NCBI GenBank assembly: GCA_947474445.1
Contig: CANJJY010000003.1
Location: 1-30,704, forward strand
Length of the DNA stretch: 30,704 bases
Source: Oligoflexaceae bacterium
GTDB taxonomy: Bacteria > Bdellovibrionota_B > Oligoflexia > Oligoflexales > Oligoflexaceae
Direction of reading: 5' to 3'
The notes beneath the pieces were generated by a model that made no database searches, was not told where the DNA came from, and saw only the letters and a list, made by a program, of their open reading frames with translations. Positions within the stretch are counted from its first letter, which is position 1, and every line of letters begins with the position of its first letter. The position numbers and the translations under genes were made by a program. Of the stretch, positions 6,809-15,328 are shown in pieces.

Positions 6809-9800
6809 AGACCCTCTTTTCTTCGCCCTTACGCGTCTACCTCGTTCTCAGCATCCTCGCTGCGCTCGGGGTTTGGGCGGGCTTGTCGCTGCCTATCTCG
6901 CTCTTTCCCAAAAACGCTCAGCCCTACGTCAACGTCAATGCGAGCTACGGTTCTCTGAGCGCCATCGAATTCCGTCGTCTCTACGGTGAACGCATTGAGA
7001 CTGAACTCAAAGCGATCAAAGGTCGCATGGCTGAGGTGCAAAGCGTAGAAGCTAACTATGCAGCGACCAATTTTTCGGCCAAGGTCGTCTACACCTGGGA
7101 ATCTGATCCTGAAGCCGCGATGCGCGAGGCCCAGGTCATCATCAACGCGATTGCTGCGACGCTGCCTGAAGAAACGCGCCGATCGATGGGAGTTTCGATT
7201 CAAGGCGTCGATTCTTTCTTTGCGATGTCTTTTTACAGCGAAAAGCGCAGTCCTGACGAACTCTATGAGCTGCTCGATCCGCTGCTCGAGCAACCGATCA
7301 AACGCATTAAAGACATTGGATTTAGCCAGCTTCTAAAGCCGATCGCCGAAGAAGTGGCGGTCGAACTCAAGCCGACGGTGATGACATCTTTGGGCCTCAC
7401 GCCCGGCTACATCGAGAACGCGATTTCCCAAGCTCTCTCGAGCCAGAACGGGGGAGCCCTCTCCGGCTCACGCGGATCGCAAGCGATTCGCCTCGAGCGG
7501 ATGGCCGCGACCGTCGATGAACTCAAACAGGTCGCTGTGCCTTTGCCTTCGGGACGCACCCTTTCTCTCAGCGACGTGGCGAACGTCAACATCGTGAGAA
7601 ATTCGGAGAACCAGCAGTCCTTCAAGACCAGCGGGGCTTCGAGCCTCATCCTCTTTGCGGTCCCCAGGCAAGGCGGTAACGTCAAGCGTATGTCTGAAGA
7701 GATACTCGCCACCGTTGCTGATCTGAAAGCTTCTCTGCCCGCTGACGTGACGAGCCGCGACCTCATCGATCCCTCGACGTTTATTCGTTCAGCCGTCGCC
7801 AACGTGCTGCACGAAGTCCTCCTTGGCTCTATCCTCGCATCACTCGTCCTCTTTATCTTTATCGGCAATCTGCGCAACGTCATCACCACGGCGATTGAGA
7901 TTCCCATCAGCATCGCGCTAGCTTTCATCATGATGTGGCTGTTCGATATGAACCTGAATCTCCTCTCGCTGGCGGGCCTCGCCCTCGCTTCAGGGATGAA
8001 TGTCGATGCCTCGGTCGTCGTGATGGAGAATATTTTCCGTCACCTGGAAATCAATCGGCAGCGCCCGGATCCCTGGACCAAACTCGACGTCGTCATCGCC
8101 GCGGTACGCGAAGTCCGACTGTCTGTCGTAGCCTCGACCCTCGCCTCGCTGGTCGTCTTCGCGCCTTTCATGTTCGTTTCCGGGATCAGTTATGCGATCC
8201 TCGGTGACCTGGCCAAGGCTGTGATCTTCTCCCACGGCTTTTCTGCTCTGATCGCCCTCATCCTCGTGCCGACGGTCCGGCTTCAGCTCCTCAATAACGA
8301 AAAGGGCAACGCGGAGCACCATGCTCCGGCAGAAAAATTCTTAAAGCGGCTTGAGAAATTCTACGGAACGAGTCTCTATCTGCTCTTGAATCGCTCGCGC
8401 TACACCTGGGGTCTTCTCCTCCTCACCTGCGTCGCGCTGATTACACTGGTTTTCACTGTTCTACCCCGTCTGCCGCGCGAACTCATCGGCAAACCGGAAA
8501 GCGATTTTGTGGTGCTCGTCATCAACCAAGCTGAAAACACGCGCAAACGCCAAATGGAAAGCACGGTTGAACAGGTTCACAAAAGCGAACTCGCCGCTCT
8601 CGCCAGCGATGTCGAATATTCCTTCGATCAGATCAACGATGCGACCTCAGCGACCTTGATCCTGAAAGTTCACGATCGCAGCCGGGTCCCCGCTCTTTTG
8701 AAAAAACTGCGGGAAACCTTCATCAATACGCCCACGGTCCAGTATTTCGTTACGGAGTGGAATCCGAGCGAATTCAAAATCCCTAATCCTCCCGAAGTAC
8801 GAGTGGTGGTGTCGGGATCAAACGCCGAAGAGCGGATGATAGCTGGGCGTGATCTGAAGAGTTTGATCGATTCGGAAAAGATTTACGAGGAGGTCACCTC
8901 AATTCCGGCCGACCAACACAACTCGACGCTCGTCATGCGCCCGAAAAACGCTCAATGGAACCTCTTGCGTGAGCAGGGATTCTACACGACACCGAGTGAG
9001 TTGACGGAAACCTTGCGCATCGCCACCCTAGGCAAATGGTTAGGCGAGATGATGATACGCATCAGCAAAGTTCCCATCATGATGCGTTATCCCGACTATC
9101 AAATGGCTTCCAAAGAAGAATTGGAAGCTTTTCCCATTGCGGTCAAAGGTCAGCTGATACCGCTCAAGGCCTTGATGCAAGTCGATGAGATTGATGCCCA
9201 ACAGAGTCTTCACGTCGAGAACGGGCAGGAGATCAACGTCATCACTGCTCGCCTCAAGGAAGACTTTCGCAGCGATCAGGCTGCGCACCTGAAAGAGATC
9301 CAGCATAAGATTGACCAATGGCAAGAAAAAAGGCTGCCCGAGTTGGACCTTGATTCGATTGCGGTTCGCCTCGAAGAACCAGACGCCGATATTGCGCGTT
9401 CTGTCCGACAACTCCAGTATGCTTTTGGCTTTTCTATGTTGCTCATCTTCATCACGATGCTTCTGCAGTTCGGCAACGTCATCGAAGCAGCACTGGTGAT
9501 GGTCGCGGTTCCGCTCGGCTTGATCGGGGCGATCGCTTCACTGTCTATCTTTCAGAGTACCCTATCGATCAACGCCGTCCTTGGCATGATTCTCTTGAAT
9601 GGCATCGCGGTCAACAACAGCATACTCCTCGTCGATTTCGCGAGACGGCTCCATGCGAGCGGCGTGGCTCCTCTCGAGGCCTGTATTCAAGCCTCTCTGC
9701 AGCGTCTGCGGCCCATCCTGATCACCTCGCTGACCACTGTTTTAGGCATGCTGCCCATTGCCTGCGGCTTTGGGGAAGGCGGCAGAATCCTGCAGCCGCT

Positions 9801-11247
9801 CGGTCTCAGCGTAGTCGGTGGCCTCGGCGTTTCTATGACGCTGACGCTACTGCTCGTCCCTGGTCTTCAGGCTCTCGCGATGGCAGCAGCGGATAGGCGT
9901 CGCCTTCGCATGAACCAAGGGCGAGAGGCGAGCGCGCTCGCAGCGCCTCAGACTTTGGCGCCGGTGATTTTGCTGCTGATCATCGGCGGTGCTTTCATCG
10001 GCCCTCGTTTGCAAGCCGATGAAGCCCTCTTTTATCAAACCATCGATCAGCTGCGCGCACACGATCCTAAGCTCAAAAAGAATCTTGAAAACGTCTCCGC
10101 AGACAGGGAGGCCCTTCGGCCCTTGCGCGGCAGCTGGCTGCCCACCTTTTCCCTCGAAGCGAGTCGCCGTTACGAGCGACTACTCGATGATCCAAACCGA
10201 GACACGCTGCGTTCGAGTAGCCTTTCAGGCATCACCCAACTCAACCTCTACGGATTTGGCCGCGACCAGGCTCAATCCGCCTTGGCCACCGTCGGTGAGG
10301 CGAAGCAGGATATCGTTCAAATCGGTCAGATTCTCGATGCGGAAGACGCCGCAGCACGGCGCGTCTTGCGCGTGATCGCCGCGCGTTTTGATACGCAGAT
10401 TCTGCAAAAAATTCGTGCTCAACGACAAAGACTGCTCGATGCGAGTCAACGTCAGTTCCAGAAGGGTCTTCTAGCTCAACAGGAATTGCAAAAGATCGAA
10501 CTCGATCTCAACACCGTGGACGTCAACATCCGAGCCGCGGACCTCGAGCGGCAAAAGGCTGAGGCTGATCTCGCCAGCTATCAGACCAGCGTCGCGATTG
10601 AAACCGCTTGGCCCCTCCGCGAACTGATGCTGAGCGAACCCGAAAAGATTCCGACCCTCGCAGCCTTGAACGCCAACCCTCAAACCCTGGCGGCACAGAG
10701 CCCCAGCGTCATCACTGCCCGCTATGAGCGCGATGAGACCGTCAAACGAAAAGATTTCCTTTGGGCCGATCAGATGCCTCGCTTTGATCTGCAGGGACAG
10801 GTCGGACGCACTTTGGAGGGCCAGGGAGTCGGCCAGAACATGGGCTCGCTGTCTCTCGTTTTCACGATGCCTCTCGCCGATCGATATCAAACGAGTTCCG
10901 CCTACCGAGCCCAGCTGCATCGGCAGAGTGCCGCAGAATTCTCTCTCGTCGATGTCGAGAGGGAGACGCAGCAGGCCGTCCTCGAGGACTGGAAGGCCTA
11001 TCAGCTCGATCGCGCATCGATCCTGACTAGGGAGGAGCTGCTCGTCAAAGCCAAGGCGCTTTATGAAGACGGGGTGGCTCGCTTCGAGCGGGGACTGATT
11101 ACCGTCAATGAGTTGAGTGGGGATGAGGATAGGTTTTTCAATGCTGAGCGCGACGTGGCTCGTTCTTGGCTCGCCCTGCACGAGAACCTTGTGAGCCTGT
11201 GTCACAGGATCGGTCGCCCCCTGCGCCAGTGCCTAGCCAGAGGGTGA
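6805..11247 (+). CDS. RND efflux pump fused in frame to a TolC-like outer-membrane factor
   Basis: One 1480-residue frame holds two proteins of a tripartite exporter. Residues 1 to about 1035 form a complete RND transporter. TM1 is at about 10-30, periplasmic loops at about 33-335 and 556-872, and TM2-6 and TM8-12 follow each loop. In TM4 the motif GMNVDASVVVMEN keeps one proton-relay Asp (D401) and has Ala at the second position. In TM10 the AcrB lysine position is Asn (GIAVNNS, N937). After a basic cytoplasmic linker comes a hydrophobic stretch at 1051-1066 ending RLQA/DEA, like a signal peptide. Then about 409 residues of TolC/OEP type follow, with two coiled-coil repeats (KGLLAQQELQKIELDL and RFERGLITVNELSGDEDR). 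Met1036 could start a separate outer-membrane factor. Drug or metal specificity cannot be read. Confidence 0.92.
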   Translation: MKTLFSSPLRVYLVLSILAALGVWAGLSLPISLFPKNAQPYVNVNASYGSLSAIEFRRLYGERIETELKAIKGRMAEVQSVEANYAATNFSAKVVYTWESDPEAAMREAQVIINAIAATLPEETRRSMGVSIQGVDSFFAMSFYSEKRSPDELYELLDPLLEQPIKRIKDIGFSQLLKPIAEEVAVELKPTVMTSLGLTPGYIENAISQALSSQNGGALSGSRGSQAIRLERMAATVDELKQVAVPLPSGRTLSLSDVANVNIVRNSENQQSFKTSGASSLILFAVPRQGGNVKRMSEEILATVADLKASLPADVTSRDLIDPSTFIRSAVANVLHEVLLGSILASLVLFIFIGNLRNVITTAIEIPISIALAFIMMWLFDMNLNLLSLAGLALASGMNVDASVVVMENIFRHLEINRQRPDPWTKLDVVIAAVREVRLSVVASTLASLVVFAPFMFVSGISYAILGDLAKAVIFSHGFSALIALILVPTVRLQLLNNEKGNAEHHAPAEKFLKRLEKFYGTSLYLLLNRSRYTWGLLLLTCVALITLVFTVLPRLPRELIGKPESDFVVLVINQAENTRKRQMESTVEQVHKSELAALASDVEYSFDQINDATSATLILKVHDRSRVPALLKKLRETFINTPTVQYFVTEWNPSEFKIPNPPEVRVVVSGSNAEERMIAGRDLKSLIDSEKIYEEVTSIPADQHNSTLVMRPKNAQWNLLREQGFYTTPSELTETLRIATLGKWLGEMMIRISKVPIMMRYPDYQMASKEELEAFPIAVKGQLIPLKALMQVDEIDAQQSLHVENGQEINVITARLKEDFRSDQAAHLKEIQHKIDQWQEKRLPELDLDSIAVRLEEPDADIARSVRQLQYAFGFSMLLIFITMLLQFGNVIEAALVMVAVPLGLIGAIASLSIFQSTLSINAVLGMILLNGIAVNNSILLVDFARRLHASGVAPLEACIQASLQRLRPILITSLTTVLGMLPIACGFGEGGRILQPLGLSVVGGLGVSMTLTLLLVPGLQALAMAAADRRRLRMNQGREASALAAPQTLAPVILLLIIGGAFIGPRLQADEALFYQTIDQLRAHDPKLKKNLENVSADREALRPLRGSWLPTFSLEASRRYERLLDDPNRDTLRSSSLSGITQLNLYGFGRDQAQSALATVGEAKQDIVQIGQILDAEDAAARRVLRVIAARFDTQILQKIRAQRQRLLDASQRQFQKGLLAQQELQKIELDLNTVDVNIRAADLERQKAEADLASYQTSVAIETAWPLRELMLSEPEKIPTLAALNANPQTLAAQSPSVITARYERDETVKRKDFLWADQMPRFDLQGQVGRTLEGQGVGQNMGSLSLVFTMPLADRYQTSSAYRAQLHRQSAAEFSLVDVERETQQAVLEDWKAYQLDRASILTREELLVKAKALYEDGVARFERGLITVNELSGDEDRFFNAERDVARSWLALHENLVSLCHRIGRPLRQCLARG

Positions 11248-11291
11248 AGCGCCTCGCGAGGCTCTCGTGTCATGAGACTCTCGCTATCGTT

Positions 11292-12152
11292 TTACTTCCG
11301 CGGGGGATGGTTTCTATGTTTCGAGGGGCTGCGGTGCTTGCCTGATGCAGAGACGCTGGTTCTCATTTTGACTTTAACCTGAACTTCATCCTCATCCAGC
11401 ATACGATCGAGGATATCCAAATAGAGCCCAAGGACGAAGGCTTCTCGATTCAAGAGCGTCGGCTCATCCAAATCTTTCAGTCCCGTTTCAGCCAGGATTT
11501 CGCCGCGCAGATCGAGAATCTCGGCTTTGCATTCCGGCGGCAAGGAGAAGGGACCAAGCATCGAGGCTCGGATGTGGCCATCGAGAGGCTGCATCATCGC
11601 ACCGATCACGATCTCGCCGCGCTTGAGCGAGGTCGATGCCGCGTCTTCTTCGACTATCATCTGCGGGCCCTGGAGCAGATCTTTAAGCTCCAGTCGCTTG
11701 CCTGGCACGCTTTCGATGACTTCATAAAAGCTCAGGGGACGTCTGATCGATGCCTTGATGAGAGCGATCCCTTCGGGCGAAATATCGTGGCTCTCAGCTT
11801 CGAGGAAAGCCTCGGCGATCGTCTTATTCAGGGGGGCTTCGGGGGACGGTTTGTCTTCCTCTGCTTCGATAACCCAGTTGTAGATGTACCAGGGCAGAAA
11901 CAAGGCATTCAGAGGATCTTCCGCTTCGTACTCGACCTCATCCTCATCGTCCAAAAACAAGAGAAGGGCTTCATTGATCGCTTCATCGCCGAAGACTTCT
12001 TCCGCGAAGGGGAGCATACGTTCCATCAGGGCGGCTTCGATTTCTCGCACCAGACGCAGGCCGGTTTTTTCATCTGTTTCCTTCAGGAGGCAACACTGCT
12101 TATATTTCGCGCCGCTCCCGCACGGGCAGGTTTCGTTACGTCCTGTTTTCAT
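11292..12152 (-). CDS. SEC-C metal-binding motif protein
   Basis: A cytoplasmic protein of 286 residues with a SEC-C zinc motif at its very N-terminus: CPCGSGAKYKQCC at 9-21, the CxCx8CC pattern known from the tail of SecA. The remainder is acidic and helical, with a run rich in Asp and Glu near 65-80. It ends in a basic, His-rich tail. It is not SecA, since no ATPase motor is present. Stand-alone SEC-C proteins have varied or unknown roles. The frame is open to 12239, but ATG 12152 is chosen because GGAAGGGG lies just upstream and the motif then begins near residue 9. It converges on the efflux operon with a 44-nt gap. Confidence 0.85.
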   Translation of the reverse strand: MKTGRNETCPCGSGAKYKQCCLLKETDEKTGLRLVREIEAALMERMLPFAEEVFGDEAINEALLLFLDDEDEVEYEAEDPLNALFLPWYIYNWVIEAEEDKPSPEAPLNKTIAEAFLEAESHDISPEGIALIKASIRRPLSFYEVIESVPGKRLELKDLLQGPQMIVEEDAASTSLKRGEIVIGAMMQPLDGHIRASMLGPFSLPPECKAEILDLRGEILAETGLKDLDEPTLLNREAFVLGLYLDILDRMLDEDEVQVKVKMRTSVSASGKHRSPSKHRNHPPRK

Positions 12153-12418
12153 CGCATTCCCCTTCCAAAGCTTCAAAAGCAGCACCATAAAGGGAACTTC
12201 AGGAGAAATCCAGCAATTAACGCTCTGCGGGCACCCCACAGCTTAATCAAGTTTATTTGTCGCTCTGTCGACTTTTTAAACTCATCTCCCCTCATAGACA
12301 CCAAGAACAAAATCTAAACACCTGAATTCATCGACTTATTCTCAAAACCAAAATGGCAGATATATTGCAGAGCAAGAGCCGCTGTTCTGTTGTTTCACCC
12401 CTATCGAAAGGTTTCACT

Positions 12419-13540
12419 TTGAAAGGCCTCATTCAGATCGTGCTCCTCTTCCAAGTTCTAGCCGCCTGCAAGACAACCGGATCCAACAAATCCAGCGACA
12501 CCCTTGGCAACAAGGAAGATTTGAAATGCAAAGGCAAAGACATTGAAATCTGCAAGGTCGAAGGTCAGCATCCTCTCGATGAAGCGATCGAGCTCGTTTT
12601 GAAGCAAGTGCAAAAGAGCGTCGACAAACATGGGATCGATAAGAAAGATCTCGACAATGCCTTCGTCGCCTGCACGGAAGTCGCCTATCCCGGCAACGAA
12701 GCCTTGATCAAAAGCGAAGAAGCCCAACGAGGCACCTTCATCTGTCTCTTCAATACCTCTTTTGTCATGAACATGGCGCTGAATCGTCTCAGCACGTTTA
12801 TCGAAGATTTTGAGACGGTCGACGCCAGCTCGAGCTATTCCGACAAAAAGTGGGTGAAAAATCAAATTGACGATGGCACCATGGGTCATAACCTCGAGTC
12901 GCAAGATCTCCAGCGCTACCTGAAGGAGACCAAGGTGTTCATCGACAAGCGTGCCAAGAGCGACGTGAAAGGGATCCAGGTCGAAAGCGAGTTTTTAGAG
13001 AAGTTTATCCGGCCGACAATCGATGCGGCGAAGGGCAAACCCAAGTCGATTCTCCTGGGCGTTTATCTTCCCGAAGAGGGCAAAAAGCGCGATGCCGCGG
13101 CTGAGCTGAAGGCCGTACTGGGCCATGAAATCTTTCATTCCCTCTATTTTCATAGCGAGAAGATGCAAAAGCTCGTCAAAGATTACGTCGATGCCTCAGG
13201 CCCGGCGGACGTAGCGATGATGAAAAGGAAATTGATGCAGAAAGGCTACGCCGTTGAAAACAAGGACGGCACACCGCCAAGCGAAAAGCAGCAGTACATG
13301 TTTTATAATGAAGCAGAAGCCTACCTGCTCGAATCGGGTGCATGCACTGACGGAGCTTTCATGGCTTATTCCGATGAAGACAGCGAAGAGCCCGAACATA
13401 TCATTGAAAAGACGGCTCCCCTCGTCGTCAAGCATGCCGCCAAACTCAGGCAAGTTCTGCTGAAAGAAAATGTGATGTCGGCAGAATGGGCAAGCAAGTG
13501 GTCGCCTGACCTGGTCTTAGCTGGCTGCAAGTCCAAGTAA
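12419..13540 (+). CDS. Lipoprotein with a zinc-metalloprotease (HExxH) motif
   Basis: A predicted envelope-anchored peptidase of no family I can name. Read from TTG 12419 the 373-residue product begins LKGLIQIVLLFQVLAAC, a clean lipoprotein signal with the lipidated Cys at 17. LGHEIFH at 235-240 gives His236, Glu237 and His240. NEAEAYLLESGAC follows about 60 residues later and offers Glu298 as the third zinc ligand, as in gluzincin proteases. Several Cys (37, 45, 85, 109, 309) could form disulfides. TTG 12419 is preferred to the upstream ATG 12353 because AAAGG lies seven bases before it, whereas the ATG has no binding site and would give an overlong n-region. Activity is inferred from the motif only. 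Confidence 0.72.
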   Translation: MKGLIQIVLLFQVLAACKTTGSNKSSDTLGNKEDLKCKGKDIEICKVEGQHPLDEAIELVLKQVQKSVDKHGIDKKDLDNAFVACTEVAYPGNEALIKSEEAQRGTFICLFNTSFVMNMALNRLSTFIEDFETVDASSSYSDKKWVKNQIDDGTMGHNLESQDLQRYLKETKVFIDKRAKSDVKGIQVESEFLEKFIRPTIDAAKGKPKSILLGVYLPEEGKKRDAAAELKAVLGHEIFHSLYFHSEKMQKLVKDYVDASGPADVAMMKRKLMQKGYAVENKDGTPPSEKQQYMFYNEAEAYLLESGACTDGAFMAYSDEDSEEPEHIIEKTAPLVVKHAAKLRQVLLKENVMSAEWASKWSPDLVLAGCKSK

Positions 13541-13551
13541 TTCACTCAGGT

Positions 13552-13571
13552 GAGCGCTGGTCCCCAGCGCT
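13552..13571. other. Inverted repeat after the metalloprotease-like gene
   Basis: GAGCGCTG at 13552-13559 pairs with CAGCGCTC at 13564-13571 around a 4-nt loop, 12 nt past the stop codon. No T run follows on the plus strand, so it is not a classical intrinsic terminator. It may instead protect the 3' end of the message or act with Rho. Confidence 0.45.
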
Positions 13572-13705
13572 CTCGCCGCGAGCGAAATCAAAAAAAATCG
13601 CACATGCTCTCGCCACGCAGATTTTTAAGCCCCTCATTTTTTCCAGCTATTCCATTCACTTAAAATAATCTCTCAGCTAGACCACCACCGCGGACGATAA
13701 AGTTT

Positions 13706-13720
13706 GTGCATATATTGCAC
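13706..13720. promoter_or_regulatory. 15-bp palindrome GTGCA-N5-TGCAC upstream of a lipoprotein gene
   Basis: GTGCA and TGCAC flank TATAT, 31 nt before the ATG at 13751. The centre reads TATATT, a fair -10 box at 13711-13716, which would put transcription start near 13723 and a 28-nt leader containing AGGGG at 13737-13741. No good -35 box is seen, so an activator could be needed. The 9-mer TATATTGCA recurs at 12361-12369 before the neighbouring lipoprotein gene. Confidence 0.35.
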
Positions 13721-13750
13721 CAGCTATTTAGAGATTAGGGGATCATCGCC

Positions 13751-14542
13751 ATGACGCAAAAAATCTGCATAAGAGCAGGTCTCGGGAGCTTTTGTCTTTT
13801 GATAGCGGCTTGTTCAGGACCGGACACGACACCTCAGATTGCACCCGACGATTCCGATTTCCGCGCCACTGTCATCGAAACCCAAAATGTCACTCTCGGG
13901 GATGAAGGTCTGGATCCTGATTCCAGTGATGCGATCGCTCGGATCGAGAATGGCGAGTTTCAAGTCGATACTCTCCCGGTTGTCGCTTCGGCCGAAGCCT
14001 TACCCACAAAAGAAGCAGGCGCCGCTACTCCTGCTCCAGCGCAACCACCTGCGACGGACACCGGCACCACAGTGCCGCCTCCTGCCGCAGAAGCGCCAGA
14101 GAAAACTCCTGCGATGATATGCGCAGAGACCTTAGGCCTTCCGCTCGCAAGGGTGAAGACTCTCGGCGTCGATGCAGGCCTCGACTTGAAAGCGGATGAT
14201 ATCCTTGTTCTCAGCGTGAGTGGCAGCCAAAGGCTGCTTGAGTTTCACCTCGAGAAGCTCAAAGATGGGACGCCTCTCGCGGGACTCTGCGTTTTCGTCG
14301 GCGGCAATCAAAATCTGCTCAAACTCGAAATCGATGCTGCCGTCGAGCATGTGGCTGTCATGGCACGTGGCAATCAATCTCGTCTGCACTTTATGGTCAA
14401 CGCCGGCGGTCAACTCAAAGACATCAGGCTGGAAGGCAATAAATCGATCATGACGATCGATGGACCAGGTGACTACCTCTGTCCCGTCCTGCCCGAAAAC
14501 TCTTTTGATCGGGGTCTGACCGTCAATTGCACAAGCCGCTAG
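13751..14542 (+). CDS. Lipoprotein with a Gly-Asn repeat (predicted beta-solenoid) domain
   Basis: A 263-residue lipoprotein not matched to a named protein. The signal ends in the lipobox LIAAC with Cys21. Residues about 80-120 are a low-complexity Pro/Ala/Thr spacer, suggesting a stalk across the periplasm or outer surface. The C-terminal domain shows a repeated turn: GSQ at 158, GNQ at 185, GNQ at 207 and GNK at 229. Each sits between alternating hydrophobic strands, with a 22-residue period in the later copies. That resembles right-handed beta-helix families such as DUF3060, but this is a comparison by eye. Cys124, 180, 244 and 260 could form two disulfides. AGGGG lies nine bases before the ATG. 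The gene stands alone and converges on the ferritin-like gene. Confidence 0.7.
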   Translation: MTQKICIRAGLGSFCLLIAACSGPDTTPQIAPDDSDFRATVIETQNVTLGDEGLDPDSSDAIARIENGEFQVDTLPVVASAEALPTKEAGAATPAPAQPPATDTGTTVPPPAAEAPEKTPAMICAETLGLPLARVKTLGVDAGLDLKADDILVLSVSGSQRLLEFHLEKLKDGTPLAGLCVFVGGNQNLLKLEIDAAVEHVAVMARGNQSRLHFMVNAGGQLKDIRLEGNKSIMTIDGPGDYLCPVLPENSFDRGLTVNCTSR

Positions 14543-14581
14543 GTGACTGCGGGAAAGGTGCGAGTCAGGACGAGGTCAAAC

Positions 14582-15127
14582 TCAAAACTTTTCCCGCGGA
14601 TCCATCGCTTTGAGAAGATCCGCCATCTCATCAGCATGCTCTTCTTCAACTTCAAGGATCGATTCCAGCATGCGCCGCGTCGTGGGATCACCGGCGCCGA
14701 TATAGCGAATGGCCGCGCCGTAGACATCGATCGCGATGCGTTCAGCCACCAGATTCTCCTTAATCATATCGGTCAGGCTTTCGCATTCGCGATAAACCGT
14801 ATGCGCTCGTTCGGCGAAGGTATGAGGATCCAGGTGGGGAGTTCCACCCAATTGTTTGATCCGGCTGGCCAGCATATCCGCATGCTCTTGTTCTTGTTTA
14901 GCATGCTCAGCAAAATGCGCGGCGACTGGTTCCGCGTGGATTCCTTCAGCTGCTTTGGCGTGCTGTGTGTAGCGCAATACACACAGCCATTCCGTCGCCA
15001 AGGAACTGTCGAGGATCTTCAGGATCGTTTCACGGGACGCTCGATAGTCTGAGGTGACAGCACCTTGGAGGATATGATCGCGCGCATTATTTCGGATAGC
15101 TTGGATGTCGAGTATGAAATCTTTCAT
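14582..15127 (-). CDS. Ferritin-like (bacterioferritin/Dps-type) diiron protein
   Basis: A 181-residue four-helix-bundle protein likely to bind or oxidise iron in the cytoplasm. The ligand set of a ferritin-like diiron centre is visible: Glu46 in ATEWL, Glu79-x-x-His82 in EQEH, Glu129 in NLVAER and Glu161-x-x-His164 in EEEH. The N-terminal segment NARDHILQGAVTSDY, about 20 residues after the Met, resembles ferritin-like proteins annotated as bacterioferritin or Dps relatives. I see no Met at the usual haem-ligand position with enough certainty to call it a haem bacterioferritin. There is no signal peptide. It is divergent from the secreted protein gene at 15329 across about 200 bases. Storage, detoxification or another oxidase role cannot be separated here. 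Confidence 0.85.
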   Translation of the reverse strand: MKDFILDIQAIRNNARDHILQGAVTSDYRASRETILKILDSSLATEWLCVLRYTQHAKAAEGIHAEPVAAHFAEHAKQEQEHADMLASRIKQLGGTPHLDPHTFAERAHTVYRECESLTDMIKENLVAERIAIDVYGAAIRYIGAGDPTTRRMLESILEVEEEHADEMADLLKAMDPREKF

Positions 15128-15328
15128 CTTTTGTCCCTCATTGGCGGTTAACTTCCAGGACGAGAACCTTCTTAACTACAATTTCTGTGCCGCTTTTCAG
15201 AATATATCTCTGATGACTGGCCCCTACAGTCTTGTGGAAAAAAATCAGCATGAGACGCCATTTTGTTGTAGCAATAAAAAGCCCTCCCCTGTACAAACTG
15301 ACCTACCTAACGACACGGAGACGCAAAC

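Noticed and set aside
10471..11205. Leftward 244-codon open frame opposite the TolC-like part of the efflux gene
   Set aside because: The forward frame carries clear outer-membrane-factor repeats; the reverse frame is a product of codon bias.
11251..11262. 12-bp palindrome GCCTCGCGAGGC between the efflux operon and the SEC-C gene
   Set aside because: As a hairpin it has only a 4-bp stem and no T run, so it is not convincing as a terminator; it may be chance in GC-rich DNA.
11574..12317. Rightward 247-codon open frame opposite the SEC-C gene
   Set aside because: The reverse strand has an intact SEC-C motif with a good start; the rightward reading shows no domain or binding site.
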